64,000 bases of DNA from Proteiniclasticum ruminis DSM 24773 (GCF_000701905.1 NZ_JNKC01000001.1:62001-126000), one strand, 5' to 3'; positions 31,285-42,249 are shown, counted from the stretch's first letter. The notes: a model not told the origin generated them from the sequence alone. Program-made: numbers and translations.

Positions 31285-33846
31285 CTACTCATCCCGTAAC
31301 TGATACTCTGACATGAGAACCTGCCTTGGTTTTGAGCCGTCCCGCTGTGAGATGACCCCTCGCTCCTCCAGCTGGTCCATAATTCTTGCAGCTCTATTAT
31401 ATCCAATTCTCATTTTCCGCTGTAAAAAGGATGTTGAAGCCTGCTGGTTCTCAACCACAACTTTAACCGCTTCCTGATAGAGCTCATCCCCTTCTTCGCT
31501 GTCATCTTGCTCACTTCGACCTTTTTCAATATGCTCCATAATTTCCTGGTCATAAAGAAGCTGATCTTTCTGAACCTTAATCCTGGATACAATTGCTTCA
31601 ACTTCTTCTTCCGAGATGAATGCTCCCTGTATTCTCTTGGGTTTCTGTTCGCCCACAGGATAGTAAAGCATATCGCCTTTTCCTAACAGCTTTTCCGCTC
31701 CACCAGAATCAAGAATCGTTCTGGAATCAATGGCACTGGACACCGCAAATGAAATTCTCGATGGGATGTTCGCTTTAATCACACCAGTAATAACATCTAC
31801 AGATGGCCTTTGTGTAGCAATCACCAGATGCATACCGGCAGCTCTAGCCATTTGGGCAAGTCTTGCAATATAGTCTTCCACTTCGTTGGCGGAAACCATC
31901 ATAAGATCAGCCAGCTCATCAACGATAATTACAATATAAGGGAGGCTTTTCAGTTCTTTGTTCTTTTTTGTCAGCTCATTGAATCCTTCAATGTTACGCA
32001 CACCATATTCGGCGAAGGACTGGTATCTTCTCGTCATTTCATTCACTGCCCAATTCAGTGCTCCAGCGGCCTTCTTCGGATCTGTCACAACAGGAATAAG
32101 AAGATGAGGAATGCCATTATAGACATTGAGCTCCACCACTTTTGGATCCACCATAAGAAGCCGAACATGCTCTGGATCGTACTTGTATAGAATCGAGATG
32201 ATCAGTGAATTTATGCACACACTTTTTCCTGATCCGGTGGCTCCAGCAATCAGGACATGAGGCATTTTCGATAAGTCACCGATAATGGCCTCACCCGATA
32301 TATCCTTCCCCAAAGCAACCGAAATTTTACTTGTGCTTCGTTGGAACTTCGAGTCTTCAATTACTTCTCTCAAATAGACCGCAGTGGTCTCCTTATTCGG
32401 AATTTCAATACCAACTGCAGCTTTTCCTGGAATCGGCGCTTCGATACGTACTCCTCTTGCAGCGAGGGCTAACGCAATATCATCAGACAAGTTCACGATC
32501 CGAGAAACCTTTACGCCTGCTTTTGGCTGAAGTTCATATCTGGTAACCGAAGGACCTTTTGAAACATGAATCACTCTTGCTTCTACCCCAAATGACATCA
32601 GGGTGTCTTCCAGTTTTTTTGCATTCTCCAGAATTTCATCCCGGTCTTCATTTGCCAGCATACCTTTGATGTTTTGTTTCAGCAGCGCAATTTCCGGAAA
32701 CTCGTAAGTTGGCTTCTCAAGTTCTTCAAGCCCCATCTGTTCACCTGCAATTTCTTCTAGAGGAGACGTCGTCTTCCTTTTTTCTCTGGTGATCTTAGGC
32801 TTTTCCAGCTGTTCTTTTTGAGCCGTGTCTTCATCCCGCTGGTCCTGAGATTTTTCAGATGACATTTCAACTGTGATTTCTGATAAAGTCTCAGGTGTAT
32901 CAGATTTCTCAACCAATAATTCCTTTGATAAATCATCTTCCTTTAGAACGGTCTTGAGGAGACCTTCGGAGTCCTCCACATCCAGGTGGACAAAAGGCGA
33001 CTTGGTCTCCTGATCCACCGCATCAATCGTCCGCTCTTCATTACTGTTCATCATTTCCAGTATCTTCAGCTTCTCTTCAACGATTTTCTCTTCATTCTTC
33101 AATTCTTGCTTCTGTTCTTGCTTTTGAGCTCTGTATCTCTTCTTTTCTTCTCTTCTGATTTCCAGTTTTCCCTTGGCGGTTCTTCTCTGCTCATTGGTCT
33201 TTCTTAAGAAATCATAAATGGTGGTGTTGAAAATCAGCACCAGCGCAACAACATAAAGGCATCCCGCTACAATATAGGTACCAAAAGGTCCAATCAGTCT
33301 GTAGAGAGGAACTGCAAGAATCAGACCAAAAATCCCACCATGATTCACATCATCAATGTTCATGAGATTCTTAAGCGTCACCAGGAACCCTTCCCGATGC
33401 ACCGACTCCATTCTGTTCAGTGAAAGGAGCATTGCAGTAATCACTGCGATCAGAAGCACTCCATAGGTCTTCTTATTGGAGAACAATTGCGGCTTCCTTA
33501 GAATCAGTGATGAACCCATGAGCATTACTAAAAGAGGGAACACATAAGCCATGGCACCTAAAGTAGAGACCAGCATGTCTCGTATGGTTTCCCCTAATAT
33601 GCCTACACTTGTTGACAGCATAGATATCAGCGAGAAAATGCCGACACCAAGGAGCGCTAGACCAATAAGTTCATGATAAAAATCTTTTTGCTTGTCATTC
33701 GCCGTTTTACGGCTTCCTTTTCTCTGCGGGGTTCTTTTCGTCTTGGTTGCTGCCTGTTTTCTGACAGTTCCAGTTTTTTTCGCAGAACTATTTGTACTCT
33801 TTTTTCTGACAGAAGCAGTCTTCTGTTCTGTGGTTGTTTCTTTCAA
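31285..33846 (-). CDS. ftsK: DNA translocase FtsK/SpoIIIE
   Basis: 853 residues. Pumps chromosomal DNA across the division or sporulation septum. A lysine/threonine-rich N-terminal 50 residues precede four membrane helices (about 57-205), a charged helical linker (about 215-390), then the motor: Walker A AGATGSGKSVCIN near residue 520, Walker B VIIVDELADLM, and the C-terminal winged-helix gamma domain (ASTSFLQRKMRIGYNRAARIMD) that reads orienting sequences. The start is TTG (33844-33846), eight bases after GGAGG. Whether it is FtsK- or SpoIIIE-like in use cannot be decided. Confidence 0.95.
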   Translation of the reverse strand: MKETTTEQKTASVRKKSTNSSAKKTGTVRKQAATKTKRTPQRKGSRKTANDKQKDFYHELIGLALLGVGIFSLISMLSTSVGILGETIRDMLVSTLGAMAYVFPLLVMLMGSSLILRKPQLFSNKKTYGVLLIAVITAMLLSLNRMESVHREGFLVTLKNLMNIDDVNHGGIFGLILAVPLYRLIGPFGTYIVAGCLYVVALVLIFNTTIYDFLRKTNEQRRTAKGKLEIRREEKKRYRAQKQEQKQELKNEEKIVEEKLKILEMMNSNEERTIDAVDQETKSPFVHLDVEDSEGLLKTVLKEDDLSKELLVEKSDTPETLSEITVEMSSEKSQDQRDEDTAQKEQLEKPKITREKRKTTSPLEEIAGEQMGLEELEKPTYEFPEIALLKQNIKGMLANEDRDEILENAKKLEDTLMSFGVEARVIHVSKGPSVTRYELQPKAGVKVSRIVNLSDDIALALAARGVRIEAPIPGKAAVGIEIPNKETTAVYLREVIEDSKFQRSTSKISVALGKDISGEAIIGDLSKMPHVLIAGATGSGKSVCINSLIISILYKYDPEHVRLLMVDPKVVELNVYNGIPHLLIPVVTDPKKAAGALNWAVNEMTRRYQSFAEYGVRNIEGFNELTKKNKELKSLPYIVIIVDELADLMMVSANEVEDYIARLAQMARAAGMHLVIATQRPSVDVITGVIKANIPSRISFAVSSAIDSRTILDSGGAEKLLGKGDMLYYPVGEQKPKRIQGAFISEEEVEAIVSRIKVQKDQLLYDQEIMEHIEKGRSEQDDSEEGDELYQEAVKVVVENQQASTSFLQRKMRIGYNRAARIMDQLEERGVISQRDGSKPRQVLMSEYQLRDE

Positions 33847-34009
33847 AAAAACTACCTCCGTAATCTCTGTAAATTCGATATCATCTATATTCTATCACAA
33901 TCATCTCTTTATTTGAAATCAGGAAACGGCAGAAATCAAACAATTGTTTTATCTTCATCCACTCTATGATATACTTTCAAAAATAGAGCAGATTAAGGAG
34001 AGGAATATC

Positions 34010-34198
34010 ATGAAAACAGACGATCGGTTCATTAAGACTTTCAGCCAAGGAAAACTCAACGTGATGGAAATCTGGGTGGATAAAGAAACGGGTGTCAATT
34101 ATCTGTATCACTCAGCAGGATACGGAGCGGGATTAACCGTTCTTCTGGGCCAGGACGGAAAACCTGTGGTTACACCTGTGCACACTCTACCCTATTAA
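34010..34198 (+). CDS. DUF6440 family small protein
   Basis: 62 residues. It carries the DUF6440 pattern: VDKETGVNYLYHSAGYGAG followed by LTVLLGQDGKPVV near the C-terminus. Function unknown; the fold is probably a small beta protein. ATG at 34010 is nine bases after AAGGAG; the longer frame upstream has no ribosome site. A lone plus-strand gene between ftsK and pnp with a poor promoter candidate (TATGAT at 33965) and its own hairpin terminator. Confidence 0.75.
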   Translation: MKTDDRFIKTFSQGKLNVMEIWVDKETGVNYLYHSAGYGAGLTVLLGQDGKPVVTPVHTLPY

Positions 34199-34200
34199 GA

Positions 34201-34225
34201 AGGGACAGGCATTCAGCCTGTCCCT
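34201..34225. terminator. hairpin between DUF6440 gene and pnp
   Basis: Ten-pair perfect stem AGGGACAGGC/GCCTGTCCCT, loop ATTCA; only a short T tract on the plus side. It should serve both convergent genes. Confidence 0.7.
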
Positions 34226-34232
34226 TTGTCTG

Positions 34233-36353
34233 TTATTCTACTTCTTTTGCTTCTTTTTCTTTCTTTTCCATTTCAATAAGAGCATCTCTTCTTGAAAGAT
34301 TGATTCTGCCTTGCTGATCAATTTCTGTAACTTTAACCAGAATTTCGTCTCCAATCTCTACAACATCTTCCACTTTCTCCACTCTCTTCATATCAAGTTT
34401 TGAAATATGGCAAAGCCCTTCTTTGTTTGGAAGAATCTCGATAAATGCGCCGAATGGCATAATCTTGATTACTTTACCTAAGTATATCTCACCAGGTACT
34501 ACTTCCTTCACGATACCTTCAATAATCGCAACGGCCTTTTTCACCATTTCGATGTCTGGTCCGCCGACGAATACCTTTCCAGTATCATCGATATCGATCT
34601 TCACGCCGGTTTCAGCAATGATCTTATTGATCACCTTACCACCGCTTCCGATGACATCTCTGATCTTGTCTGGATTAATCTGAAGTGTAGTGATCTTTGG
34701 TGCATATTTTGAAACTTCTGGTCTTGGTTCTACAATGGCGCTCTCCATCACTTCAAGAATTTCAAATCTTGCGGTTTTTGCATCTCTGATGGATTTTTCA
34801 ATACATGCAGGAGAAAGACCAGCAATCTTTGTATCTACCTGAATGGCAGTGATTCCCTTTGATGTTCCAGCTACCTTGAAGTCCATATCTCCGAAGAAAT
34901 CTTCCACACCCTGAATATCTGTCACGATCTCTTCCATGGAAAGATCATCTGTTGTAAACAGACCCATAGCAATACCTGCAGCAGGTCTCTTTAGTGGAAC
35001 ACCAGCATCAAGAAGTGCCAAGGTGGACGCACATACAGAAGCCTGTGATGTGGAACCATTGGATGATAGAACTTCAGAAACAACACGGATGGTGTATGGG
35101 AAGTCTACTTCATTTGGTATCAGCGGCTCCAATGCTTTTTCAGCAAGAGCTCCATGTCCAATTTCTCTTCTTCCAGGCCCTCTCATTGGTCTTGTTTCAC
35201 CAACAGAGTAAGATGGGAAGTTATAGTGATGAATGTATCTCTTGCTTTCTTCTTCACTGACTCCATCAAGAATCTGGATATCACCGATGGCACCTAAGGT
35301 GGTTACGGCCATAACTTGTGTTGAACCTCTTGAGAAAATTCCTGAACCATGGGTTCTTGGAAGAACTGCAACTTCTGCTGCCAATGGACGGATTTCATCA
35401 AATGCTCTTCCATCTATTCTCTTATGTTCCAGAATCGCCATATCGCGCACGGTTTCCTTCTGAAGAAGATATAGTGTTTCAGCAATATCGCTCTTTCCTT
35501 CTGGATATTTTTCATTGAATGCTTCAGCAACCTTGGTCTTGACTTCGTCAATCTTCTTGCTTCTTTCATCCTTGTCTACCATGTGCATTGCTTCAGAAAT
35601 CAGATCCTTTGCAAAAGCTCTTACTTCCTGTTCAAGATCCTGATTCAATGTATAAAGTACAGGAACTTTCTTTTCTTTTCCGTATGCAGCAGTGATTTCT
35701 TTCTGCATCGCTATGATCGGCTGACATGCCTTGAACCCGAAGTCGATGGCTGCGATCATGGTGTCCTCATCAATTTCTTTCGCTCCTGCCTCAATCATCA
35801 TGACACGGTGTTCTGTGGCACAGACGGTTAAGCTCAGTAAGCTTTCTTCTCTTTCTTTGGACGTTGGATTCAAGATAAACTCTCCATCCACAAGTCCTAC
35901 CATAACAGCCGCCAAAGGTGTTGTGTATGGAACTGAAGAAATCAGAAGAGCAAAAGCTGCACCATTAATTGCAAGTATCTCCGGCAAGTTGTCATTTTCT
36001 ACAGAAAGAACTGAACAGACAACCTGTACGTCATTTCTGTATCCCTTTGGGAACAACGGACGCAGTGGTCTGTCAATGGCTCTGCCTGAAAGAATCGCCT
36101 TTTCTGTAGGTCTTCCTTCTCTTTTGATAAAACCGCCAGGGATTTTACCTACGGCATACATTTTTTCTTCATAATCCACTGCCAATGGGAAAAAATCGAT
36201 ACCGTCTCTTGGCTTTTCAGAAGCATTGGCGTTGACCATAACCACTGTTTCACCGTAATTCATGAAGATTGCCGCATCAGACAGCATTCCTCTCTCTCCA
36301 AATTCAATACCGAAATTTCTTCCAGCTACTTGGATTTCTTTTTTAATTTGCAT
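34233..36353 (-). CDS. pnp: Polyribonucleotide nucleotidyltransferase (PNPase)
   Basis: 706-residue phosphorolytic 3'-5' exoribonuclease. Two RNase PH domains (about 1-210 and 310-540) with an all-alpha domain between, then KH ([17 protein letters not shown]) and S1 ([21 protein letters not shown]) RNA-binding domains. Catalytic-region motifs [21 protein letters not shown] and [12 protein letters not shown] are intact. ATG after AAAGGAGATG. Located downstream of rpsO as in most bacteria but separated by a terminator and an unusual hairpin. Confidence 0.97.
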   Translation of the reverse strand: MQIKKEIQVAGRNFGIEFGERGMLSDAAIFMNYGETVVMVNANASEKPRDGIDFFPLAVDYEEKMYAVGKIPGGFIKREGRPTEKAILSGRAIDRPLRPLFPKGYRNDVQVVCSVLSVENDNLPEILAINGAAFALLISSVPYTTPLAAVMVGLVDGEFILNPTSKEREESLLSLTVCATEHRVMMIEAGAKEIDEDTMIAAIDFGFKACQPIIAMQKEITAAYGKEKKVPVLYTLNQDLEQEVRAFAKDLISEAMHMVDKDERSKKIDEVKTKVAEAFNEKYPEGKSDIAETLYLLQKETVRDMAILEHKRIDGRAFDEIRPLAAEVAVLPRTHGSGIFSRGSTQVMAVTTLGAIGDIQILDGVSEEESKRYIHHYNFPSYSVGETRPMRGPGRREIGHGALAEKALEPLIPNEVDFPYTIRVVSEVLSSNGSTSQASVCASTLALLDAGVPLKRPAAGIAMGLFTTDDLSMEEIVTDIQGVEDFFGDMDFKVAGTSKGITAIQVDTKIAGLSPACIEKSIRDAKTARFEILEVMESAIVEPRPEVSKYAPKITTLQINPDKIRDVIGSGGKVINKIIAETGVKIDIDDTGKVFVGGPDIEMVKKAVAIIEGIVKEVVPGEIYLGKVIKIMPFGAFIEILPNKEGLCHISKLDMKRVEKVEDVVEIGDEILVKVTEIDQQGRINLSRRDALIEMEKKEKEAKEVE

Positions 36354-36418
36354 GAATTCATCTCCTTTTCTTTGCCCAAAGAGCTGAAGAAAAGCACTAA
36401 AGATTTCAATCCGATAGA

Positions 36419-36470
36419 TTTTTTAAAAATCAAAAAATCAACACTGTCGTATTCTTTGATTTTTAAAAAA
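36419..36470. repeat. 16-bp perfect inverted repeat in the pnp leader
   Basis: Arms at 36419-36434 and 36455-36470 (TTTTTTAAAAATCAAA and its exact complement), 20-base loop. It is AT-only except for one C/G pair. It lies 66-117 bases upstream of the pnp start codon and should form a long A-U hairpin in the mRNA. It has no terminator tail. Confidence 0.75.
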
Positions 36471-36552
36471 CTTCAGATATTCTTCTATAATAAGCTTCTC
36501 CGGCTCATTGTAGCATGTTCACTTAATATAAAGCTTTAAGACCAGTATATAC

Positions 36553-36579
36553 TAAAAGCCTGCTTTAGAAAAGCAGGCT
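36553..36579 (-). terminator. terminator after rpsO
   Basis: Stem AGCCTGCTT/AAGCAGGCT with short loop and TTTT in the minus sense, 17 bases after the rpsO stop. Confidence 0.8.
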
Positions 36580-36596
36580 CAGAGCACATTTTTTAA

Positions 36597-36860
36597 TTAT
36601 CTTCTGATTCCAAGCTTAGCAATGATATCTCTGTATCTTTCAATATCTTCAGCCATCAGATAGTTCAGAAGACCTCTTCTTTGACCTACCATCATCAGAA
36701 GACCTCTTCTGGAATGGTGATCCTTCTTATGGAACTTCAGATGCCCTGTCAAAGAGTTGATTCTCTCTGTAAGCAGTGCGATCTGCACTTCTGGTGAACC
36801 AGTGTCCCCTTCATGTCTTGCGTGTTCCTGGATGATTTCAAGCTTTCTTGCCTTATCCAT
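36597..36860 (-). CDS. rpsO: 30S ribosomal protein S15
   Basis: 87 residues, full length, with the S15 landmarks [17 protein letters not shown] and [15 protein letters not shown]. Binds the three-way junction of 16S rRNA and is a primary assembly protein. ATG after AGGAGGT. Its leader (about 36861-36937) contains the self-complementary ends CCTAA/TTAGG and other short arms, compatible with S15 autoregulation, but I could not match a known S15 leader. Own promoter and terminator. Confidence 0.97.
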   Translation of the reverse strand: MDKARKLEIIQEHARHEGDTGSPEVQIALLTERINSLTGHLKFHKKDHHSRRGLLMMVGQRRGLLNYLMAEDIERYRDIIAKLGIRR

Positions 36861-36943
36861 TTTGCTGTACCTCCTAAATTTTATCCCCTATGACCACGAA
36901 AAAAGATAGCAACCCTAATCACGTAGTTCATGGTTCGTTAGGT

Positions 36944-36972
36944 ATTATACCATATCAGAACTTATACTTCAA
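36944..36972 (-). promoter_or_regulatory. promoter of rpsO
   Basis: TTGAAG (36967-36972), 17-base spacer, TATAAT (36944-36949), immediately after the ribF stop. Confidence 0.8.
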
Positions 36973-37902
36973 TTACAATAATGTAGAAAGCACCTGATTT
37001 CTTGCATAATCCTCATCTTTCTTAAGCTGTTCCACCAGCTCATCTAAACTTGCATACTTCTCTTCATCCCGCATATACTCTACAAAATAGAGCTTCACTT
37101 CTTCTCCGTAGATCTCACGGTCAAAATCGAGAATAAAGGTTTCAATACTTAAGGACTTTCCGTCCACAGTTGGATTGTATCCCACTGATGTTATGCTTTT
37201 ATGCAAAGTCCCATCCAGCATGAGATTCGTATAATAAACCCCAGTCTTGGGAATCACATATTTGGTGTCATAACTCATATTTGCTGTTGGAAAACCGATT
37301 TTCCGCCCTAGTTTTTTCCCACCGATCACAGTCCCTCTCAGCATAAACGGCTCAAAGAGAAGTTCATTGGCCTCTTTGATCTGTCCTTTCAAAATGAGGT
37401 TTCTGATTCTTGTGCTGCTGATGATATCATCATTACTCAGAGCGGCATCCATGACAAATAGTTTAAATCCATATCGTTCAGACATTTCTCTTAATGTATC
37501 AACATTCCCTTTGTTCTGGTATCCATACTTATAGTTGAATCCTACAACGAAGCCCTTTGCATTAAAGTCATGAATGAGACTCAGAATAAATTCTTCCGCT
37601 TCTGTTTGCATATATTCCATGGTGAAGGAGACAAAGATTGTCGCGTCCACCCCCTTAGCTTTTAACAAGTGGATCTTCTGCTGGTTATCCATAAGAAGCT
37701 TTGGTGCAAGCTCCGGTTTTGCTACAGTCAAAGGATGGTTCTTGAAGGTATAGACCGCACTCTTAAGCCTATCAGCCATAGCCTCATCCACCACTTTATG
37801 GATCAGTGTCATATGCCCTTTATGCAGTCCGTCAAAACTGCCCAAAGCAATATACGTCCCTTCTTTGAATTCCCCTTTGATATTTTCGTCTATCACAATC
37901 AT
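36973..37902 (-). CDS. ribF: Bifunctional riboflavin kinase / FAD synthetase
   Basis: 309 residues. The N-terminal adenylyltransferase domain has ALGSFDGLHKGHMTLI and the ISSTRIRNLI motif; the C-terminal flavokinase domain has GRKIGFPTANM and GVYYTNL. Converts riboflavin to FMN and FAD. ATG at 37900-37902 is seven bases after GAGG; the GTG four codons earlier overlaps the truB stop region. Nine bases separate it from truB, so it belongs to the infB-truB operon. Confidence 0.95.
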   Translation of the reverse strand: MIVIDENIKGEFKEGTYIALGSFDGLHKGHMTLIHKVVDEAMADRLKSAVYTFKNHPLTVAKPELAPKLLMDNQQKIHLLKAKGVDATIFVSFTMEYMQTEAEEFILSLIHDFNAKGFVVGFNYKYGYQNKGNVDTLREMSERYGFKLFVMDAALSNDDIISSTRIRNLILKGQIKEANELLFEPFMLRGTVIGGKKLGRKIGFPTANMSYDTKYVIPKTGVYYTNLMLDGTLHKSITSVGYNPTVDGKSLSIETFILDFDREIYGEEVKLYFVEYMRDEEKYASLDELVEQLKKDEDYARNQVLSTLL

Positions 37903-37910
37903 TTTTAACC

Positions 37911-38783
37911 TCACATCAGATTTAGTTTCAAATAGAGGATATCTTCCGTCCGTTCAAGGATTCCAAGAAGCTTGCCTTGACCATCCAATCCCTTATAGTG
38001 TCCTGCCTTTATACTAGAAACCAATCTTTGATCTTTTACTTTCACACCATTGACGATAAGATTCAAGAAAACATCCGGAACGATCAATGCAGGAAAACTC
38101 TTCAGAACTTCCTCCATACCGATCAGATATTTCTCTACGCCTTCCTGTTCAAGCCGGCTCAGTGTAACAGATGCATCCTTCTGAAATCCACCTGTGGCTT
38201 CACGGACAAGACCAGTCATTATCGCACCGGAACCAAGCATTCGTCCCAGATCATCAATGATGCTTCTAACGTAAGTTCCCTTAGAGCAGCATAATAGAAA
38301 TGAACCTTCACCTGAACTTTCGTCATAATCAATCAGGTGTATTTCAGATACATGGATCACACGTGCCTCACGGGGGATTTCCTTCCCATCTCTAGCAAGT
38401 TCATATAATCTTTTCCCTTGAACTTTAAGCGCTGAGAACATAGGTGGAATCTGTTTTGTTGTGCCCATAAAAGACTGAAGCACTTCAGTAACATTTGCCA
38501 GCTTTGGAAGAGGTTCTCCAGTTTCCTGAACTTCCCCAAAAGCATCCAACGTATCTGATATTTTACCAAACTGAAACGAAGCACGGTATATCTTTTCCCC
38601 GTCCATTATGTAATCCACAAGCTTTGTTGCTCTCCCAACACAAACTGGAAGAACCCCTTCTGCCTCCGGATCAAGAGTTCCAGTATGACCAACCTTTTTG
38701 ATGCCGGTGATACGTTTCACCGAAGCCACCACCTGGAATGATGTCATACCTCTTTCTTTATAAATGTTCAGTACACCATTCAA
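37911..38783 (-). CDS. truB: tRNA pseudouridine-55 synthase TruB
   Basis: 290 residues. Makes pseudouridine 55 in tRNA. The catalytic aspartate is in GHTGTLDPEAEGVLPV (about residue 40), followed by the GRATKL motif and a C-terminal PUA-like region. The start is a TTG overlapping the nrnA stop (TTGA), which gives the family N-terminus MNGVLNIYKERGMTS; the nearby ATG is out of frame. No strong ribosome site is seen, so translational coupling is likely. Confidence 0.94.
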   Translation of the reverse strand: MNGVLNIYKERGMTSFQVVASVKRITGIKKVGHTGTLDPEAEGVLPVCVGRATKLVDYIMDGEKIYRASFQFGKISDTLDAFGEVQETGEPLPKLANVTEVLQSFMGTTKQIPPMFSALKVQGKRLYELARDGKEIPREARVIHVSEIHLIDYDESSGEGSFLLCCSKGTYVRSIIDDLGRMLGSGAIMTGLVREATGGFQKDASVTLSRLEQEGVEKYLIGMEEVLKSFPALIVPDVFLNLIVNGVKVKDQRLVSSIKAGHYKGLDGQGKLLGILERTEDILYLKLNLM

Positions 38784-39739
38784 GATGTCATCATCCTTTC
38801 AATCTCAGCAAGTATACGGGTTTTCGCCTGTGCAAGATCTTCTGCTTCGATGTTGCACCCCGCTGCACGGACGTGCCCACCACCACCAAACACAGCACAT
38901 AATGCGCTGGCATCCAGATACTCTTTTGTTCTCACACTGACCCGGTAAAACCCTTCCGCTTCTTTGAAAAGAATAGACACTTCAGTTTCCTTCGGTTCCA
39001 GTCCGTAATTCACAATATCTCCAGTATCCCGATCCGATATGGATAAAACATTGAAGTCATTGGCTTCCAAATTCATCATGGACACTCTGCCTTCAAAATG
39101 ACTCTCAAGAGTCATCAGTGCACGCCCTAAAAGCTTTACTTGCTTGAACGGAGACGTGGCAAAGAGCATCCGTTGAATTTTAGAGAAATTAACGCCGGTC
39201 TCCAGTAGCTTTGATGTGATGCACAGTGTTTTCGATGTCGTACTTGGAAACCTGAAGCTTCCGGTATCCATGACAATCCCTGTATACAGGCATTCCGCCA
39301 TGGCTTCAGTCACAGGAATATTAAGTTCCCCCAGAAGCTCATATACTATTTCCGCTGTAGAGGCTGATTTGCTGTCCACATAATTGAGATTCCCATACAT
39401 TTCATTAGAAACGTGGTGGTCCAGATTTATTTTGAATATGTCTGAAAACCCATCTCTTTCCATGGAAAGACGGTCTTTGTTGCCACAATCAAGACATATC
39501 AGCAATGTCCGGTCGTCTCTCAATGCATTCAGCTCTCCATACTCCTCATAAAGAGGAAGATAGGACAGGACTTCTGGTCCTGGTTCTTTTGAGAGCACAT
39601 CCACTTCCTTGCCGATGCTTCTCAGCCCTAAGGTCAACCCCAAGGTACTACCCACAGCATCTCCATCGGGAGATGCATGGGCAACCACAGCAATTTTATT
39701 GAATTCGAGAATTTTATCTGCTATATCCCGCAATATCAT
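38780..39739 (-). CDS. nrnA: Oligoribonuclease / pAp phosphatase NrnA (DHH family)
   Basis: 319 residues. DHH-DHHA1 phosphoesterase that degrades nano-RNAs and 3'-phosphoadenosine 5'-phosphate. Metal motifs: HASPDGDAVGS, CLDCGNKDR, LDHHVSNE, TGIVMDTGSF; the C-terminal DHHA1 motif FGGGGHVRAAG is intact. Lies between truB and rbfA as in Bacillus-type clusters. Confidence 0.94.
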   Translation of the reverse strand: MILRDIADKILEFNKIAVVAHASPDGDAVGSTLGLTLGLRSIGKEVDVLSKEPGPEVLSYLPLYEEYGELNALRDDRTLLICLDCGNKDRLSMERDGFSDIFKINLDHHVSNEMYGNLNYVDSKSASTAEIVYELLGELNIPVTEAMAECLYTGIVMDTGSFRFPSTTSKTLCITSKLLETGVNFSKIQRMLFATSPFKQVKLLGRALMTLESHFEGRVSMMNLEANDFNVLSISDRDTGDIVNYGLEPKETEVSILFKEAEGFYRVSVRTKEYLDASALCAVFGGGGHVRAAGCNIEAEDLAQAKTRILAEIERMMTS

Positions 39740-39741
39740 AC

Positions 39742-40098
39742 TTAATTTCCTTTTTGCTCATTGGCTTTTCGGATCAGCTCATCTATATGCATTCCTTTGT
39801 CGATGGTGTCATCCATCACAAAAATCAGTTCAGGTACATAGCGCAGCTGAATTCTCTTTCCCACTTCTCTTCGGATAAATCCTGCAGAGTTTTTCAGTCC
39901 TAGGAATGATTCTTCTTTCTGCTTCTCTGTCCCAAAAATGCTCGCATATACTTTTGCATATCTCAGATCTGATGTGACTTCCACATCTGTAATGGTAATC
40001 ATGGCGGTAATCCGGGGATCTTTCAGTCCATTCATGATGATGGCAGAAATCTCTTTCTTCATCTCTTCGTTGATTCTTCCCGTTCTGTATTTTGCCAT
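39742..40098 (-). CDS. rbfA: Ribosome-binding factor A
   Basis: 118 residues. KH-like protein that helps 16S rRNA 5'-end maturation and cold adaptation. N-terminal RTGRINEEMKKEISAII and DPRITAMITITDVEVTSDL are typical. Two bases from nrnA and 34 from infB, all in one operon. Confidence 0.95.
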   Translation of the reverse strand: MAKYRTGRINEEMKKEISAIIMNGLKDPRITAMITITDVEVTSDLRYAKVYASIFGTEKQKEESFLGLKNSAGFIRREVGKRIQLRYVPELIFVMDDTIDKGMHIDELIRKANEQKGN

Positions 40099-40132
40099 AC
40101 TTTCACCTCATTTCTCACTCTCTAAAAGCTTC

Positions 40133-42232
40133 TTACAGTTCTTTACGTACAATAGACTCCATCACATAAGCTTCGATGATATCGCCTTCTTTGATCTCAT
40201 TGAATTTCTCAATAGAAAGCCCGCATTCAAATCCTGCCAGAACTTCCTTCGCGTCATCCTTGAATCTCTTAAGAGAAGCAAGTTTTCCTTCATGGATAAT
40301 CACACCATCTCTAAGAAGTCTGATTTCAGAATTTCTTGTGATTTTTCCATTCAGCACATAACATCCAGCGATGGTACCAATAGCAGATACTTTATAGGTC
40401 TGTCTGATTTCCACACGTCCCTGGACAACCTCTTTGATCTCTGGCGCAAGCATACCGATCATGGCAGCCTTGATGTCATCTACTGCATGGTAAATAACTC
40501 TGTAGGTCTTCACATAAACTTTTTCCTTTTCTGCAAGAACCTGCGCATTATTGTCAGGTCTGACATTGAACCCGATGACCACTGCATTGGATGCTGCCGC
40601 CAGGGATATATCTGTCTCTGTGACTGCACCAACACCACCATGAATCACACGTACTTTGATCTCATCCGTGGAAAGCTTCTCCAGTGTACCCTTCAATGCT
40701 TCAATGGAACCTTGCACATCCGCCTTGATGATGATTGGAAGTTCTTTAATCTTACCTTCCTTCACCTGGCTGTACAGATCTTCCAGAGATACTCTCATCG
40801 TACTCTGCTGAAGACTCTTTTCCTTGATCTTTCTCGCTTCCGCCATACCTCTGGCTGTCTTCTCGTCCTTGACTTCATGGAACTTGTCACCTGCCTGAGG
40901 CACTTCTGAAAGTCCAAGAATTTCCACTGGTATAGATGGTCCAGCACTCTTGATCTTCTTACCCTTGTCATCAAACATCGCACGGATTCTGCCGTAAGTG
41001 CTTCCTACAAGAATAGAATCTCCCACATTAAGCGTACCTTTTTGCACAAGAAGTGTTGCCACAGGTCCGCGGCCCTTATCAAGTTCTGATTCAATAACGG
41101 TTCCTGCTGCTCTTCTGTTTGAATCTGCTTTCAGCTCCTCAACTTCAGCAGTAAGAAGAACCATTTCCAGAAGATCATCGATTCCAATTCTCTGCTTAGC
41201 AGAAACAGGTACACAGATGGTGTCTCCACCCCACTCTTCTGCCACAAGACCATATTCAGTAAGTTCCTGCTTCACTCTGTCAATGTTTGCACCTTCAACA
41301 TCAATCTTGTTGATGGCAACAATCATCGGAACGTTCGCTGCCTTACAGTGATTTATGGCTTCTGCGGTTTGAGGCATGATACCATCATCCGCTGCCACAA
41401 CGAGGATAACAATATCTGTTACCTGGGCTCCTCTTGCTCTCATGGCTGTAAAGGCTTCATGGCCTGGGGTATCCAGGAACGTGATCTTTTCGCCATTGAT
41501 GGTGATGGTGTAGGCTCCGATGTGCTGAGTAATACCTCCAGCTTCGCTTTCCGTTACTTTCGCCTTACGGATAGCATCCAGAAGTGATGTCTTACCGTGG
41601 TCAACGTGACCCATTACCGTAACAATCGGAGGTCTTTTTTCCAGATTCACATCCAGCAGATCTTCTTCTTTTTCATCTGATATTCCTGATGCATCGTCCT
41701 TAATCTTCACAATATCGATTTCCAGACGTTTTGCAGCTTTCTCAGCTGTCTCAAAGTCGATTTCCTGATTGATACCAGCCATGATTCCAGTGAAAATCAG
41801 CGCCTTTATAACTTCTGCCACAGGCTTCCCGAGCTTGTCAGCAAACTCCTTGACCGTGATAAATTCTCCGATTTCAACCTTCATATTCGCCAGAGCCGCT
41901 TCTTCCGCCTCAAGCTGTTCCTGTGCCAATTCTCTTCTTGTTTTCTTCTTCTTCTTTGCGAGGTTTACAACTTCTTCTTCAAGAATCTCCTCATATTCAT
42001 CCACGATACTCTTCGTAACTTTACCTTCAGTATCCATGGAATCTTCCTTAACCGCTTCCTTATTTCCCTCTGAATCCCCTAGAAGTTCCTTGATGAGTGC
42101 AGCATCTTCTTCTTCCACAACACTCATATGATTCTTAACCTCTATCCCAAATTCATCCTTTAATAACGCGATCAACTCTTTACTTGATATCTCCAGTTCC
42201 TTTGCAAGCTCATACACTCTGATTTTTGACAA
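40133..42232 (-). CDS. infB: Translation initiation factor IF-2
   Basis: 699-residue initiation GTPase that brings fMet-tRNA to the 30S subunit. IF2-N domain ([16 protein letters not shown]) at the start, a short acidic/lysine linker, second IF2-N-like domain, G domain with [15 protein letters not shown] (about residue 210), DTPGHEAF and NKID, and domains II-IV. Start TTG at 42230-42232, eight bases after GGAGG, giving MSKIRVYEL. The linker is short compared with enteric IF-2, usual for Clostridia. Confidence 0.97.
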   Translation of the reverse strand: MSKIRVYELAKELEISSKELIALLKDEFGIEVKNHMSVVEEEDAALIKELLGDSEGNKEAVKEDSMDTEGKVTKSIVDEYEEILEEEVVNLAKKKKKTRRELAQEQLEAEEAALANMKVEIGEFITVKEFADKLGKPVAEVIKALIFTGIMAGINQEIDFETAEKAAKRLEIDIVKIKDDASGISDEKEEDLLDVNLEKRPPIVTVMGHVDHGKTSLLDAIRKAKVTESEAGGITQHIGAYTITINGEKITFLDTPGHEAFTAMRARGAQVTDIVILVVAADDGIMPQTAEAINHCKAANVPMIVAINKIDVEGANIDRVKQELTEYGLVAEEWGGDTICVPVSAKQRIGIDDLLEMVLLTAEVEELKADSNRRAAGTVIESELDKGRGPVATLLVQKGTLNVGDSILVGSTYGRIRAMFDDKGKKIKSAGPSIPVEILGLSEVPQAGDKFHEVKDEKTARGMAEARKIKEKSLQQSTMRVSLEDLYSQVKEGKIKELPIIIKADVQGSIEALKGTLEKLSTDEIKVRVIHGGVGAVTETDISLAAASNAVVIGFNVRPDNNAQVLAEKEKVYVKTYRVIYHAVDDIKAAMIGMLAPEIKEVVQGRVEIRQTYKVSAIGTIAGCYVLNGKITRNSEIRLLRDGVIIHEGKLASLKRFKDDAKEVLAGFECGLSIEKFNEIKEGDIIEAYVMESIVRKEL

Positions 42233-42249
42233 TAGGACCACCTCCGTTT

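Noticed and set aside
39938-40909. 323-residue open frame on the plus strand
   Set aside because: It lies wholly antisense to infB and rbfA, is rich in F, H, C and I as expected from the complement of coding sequence, and has no ribosome site.
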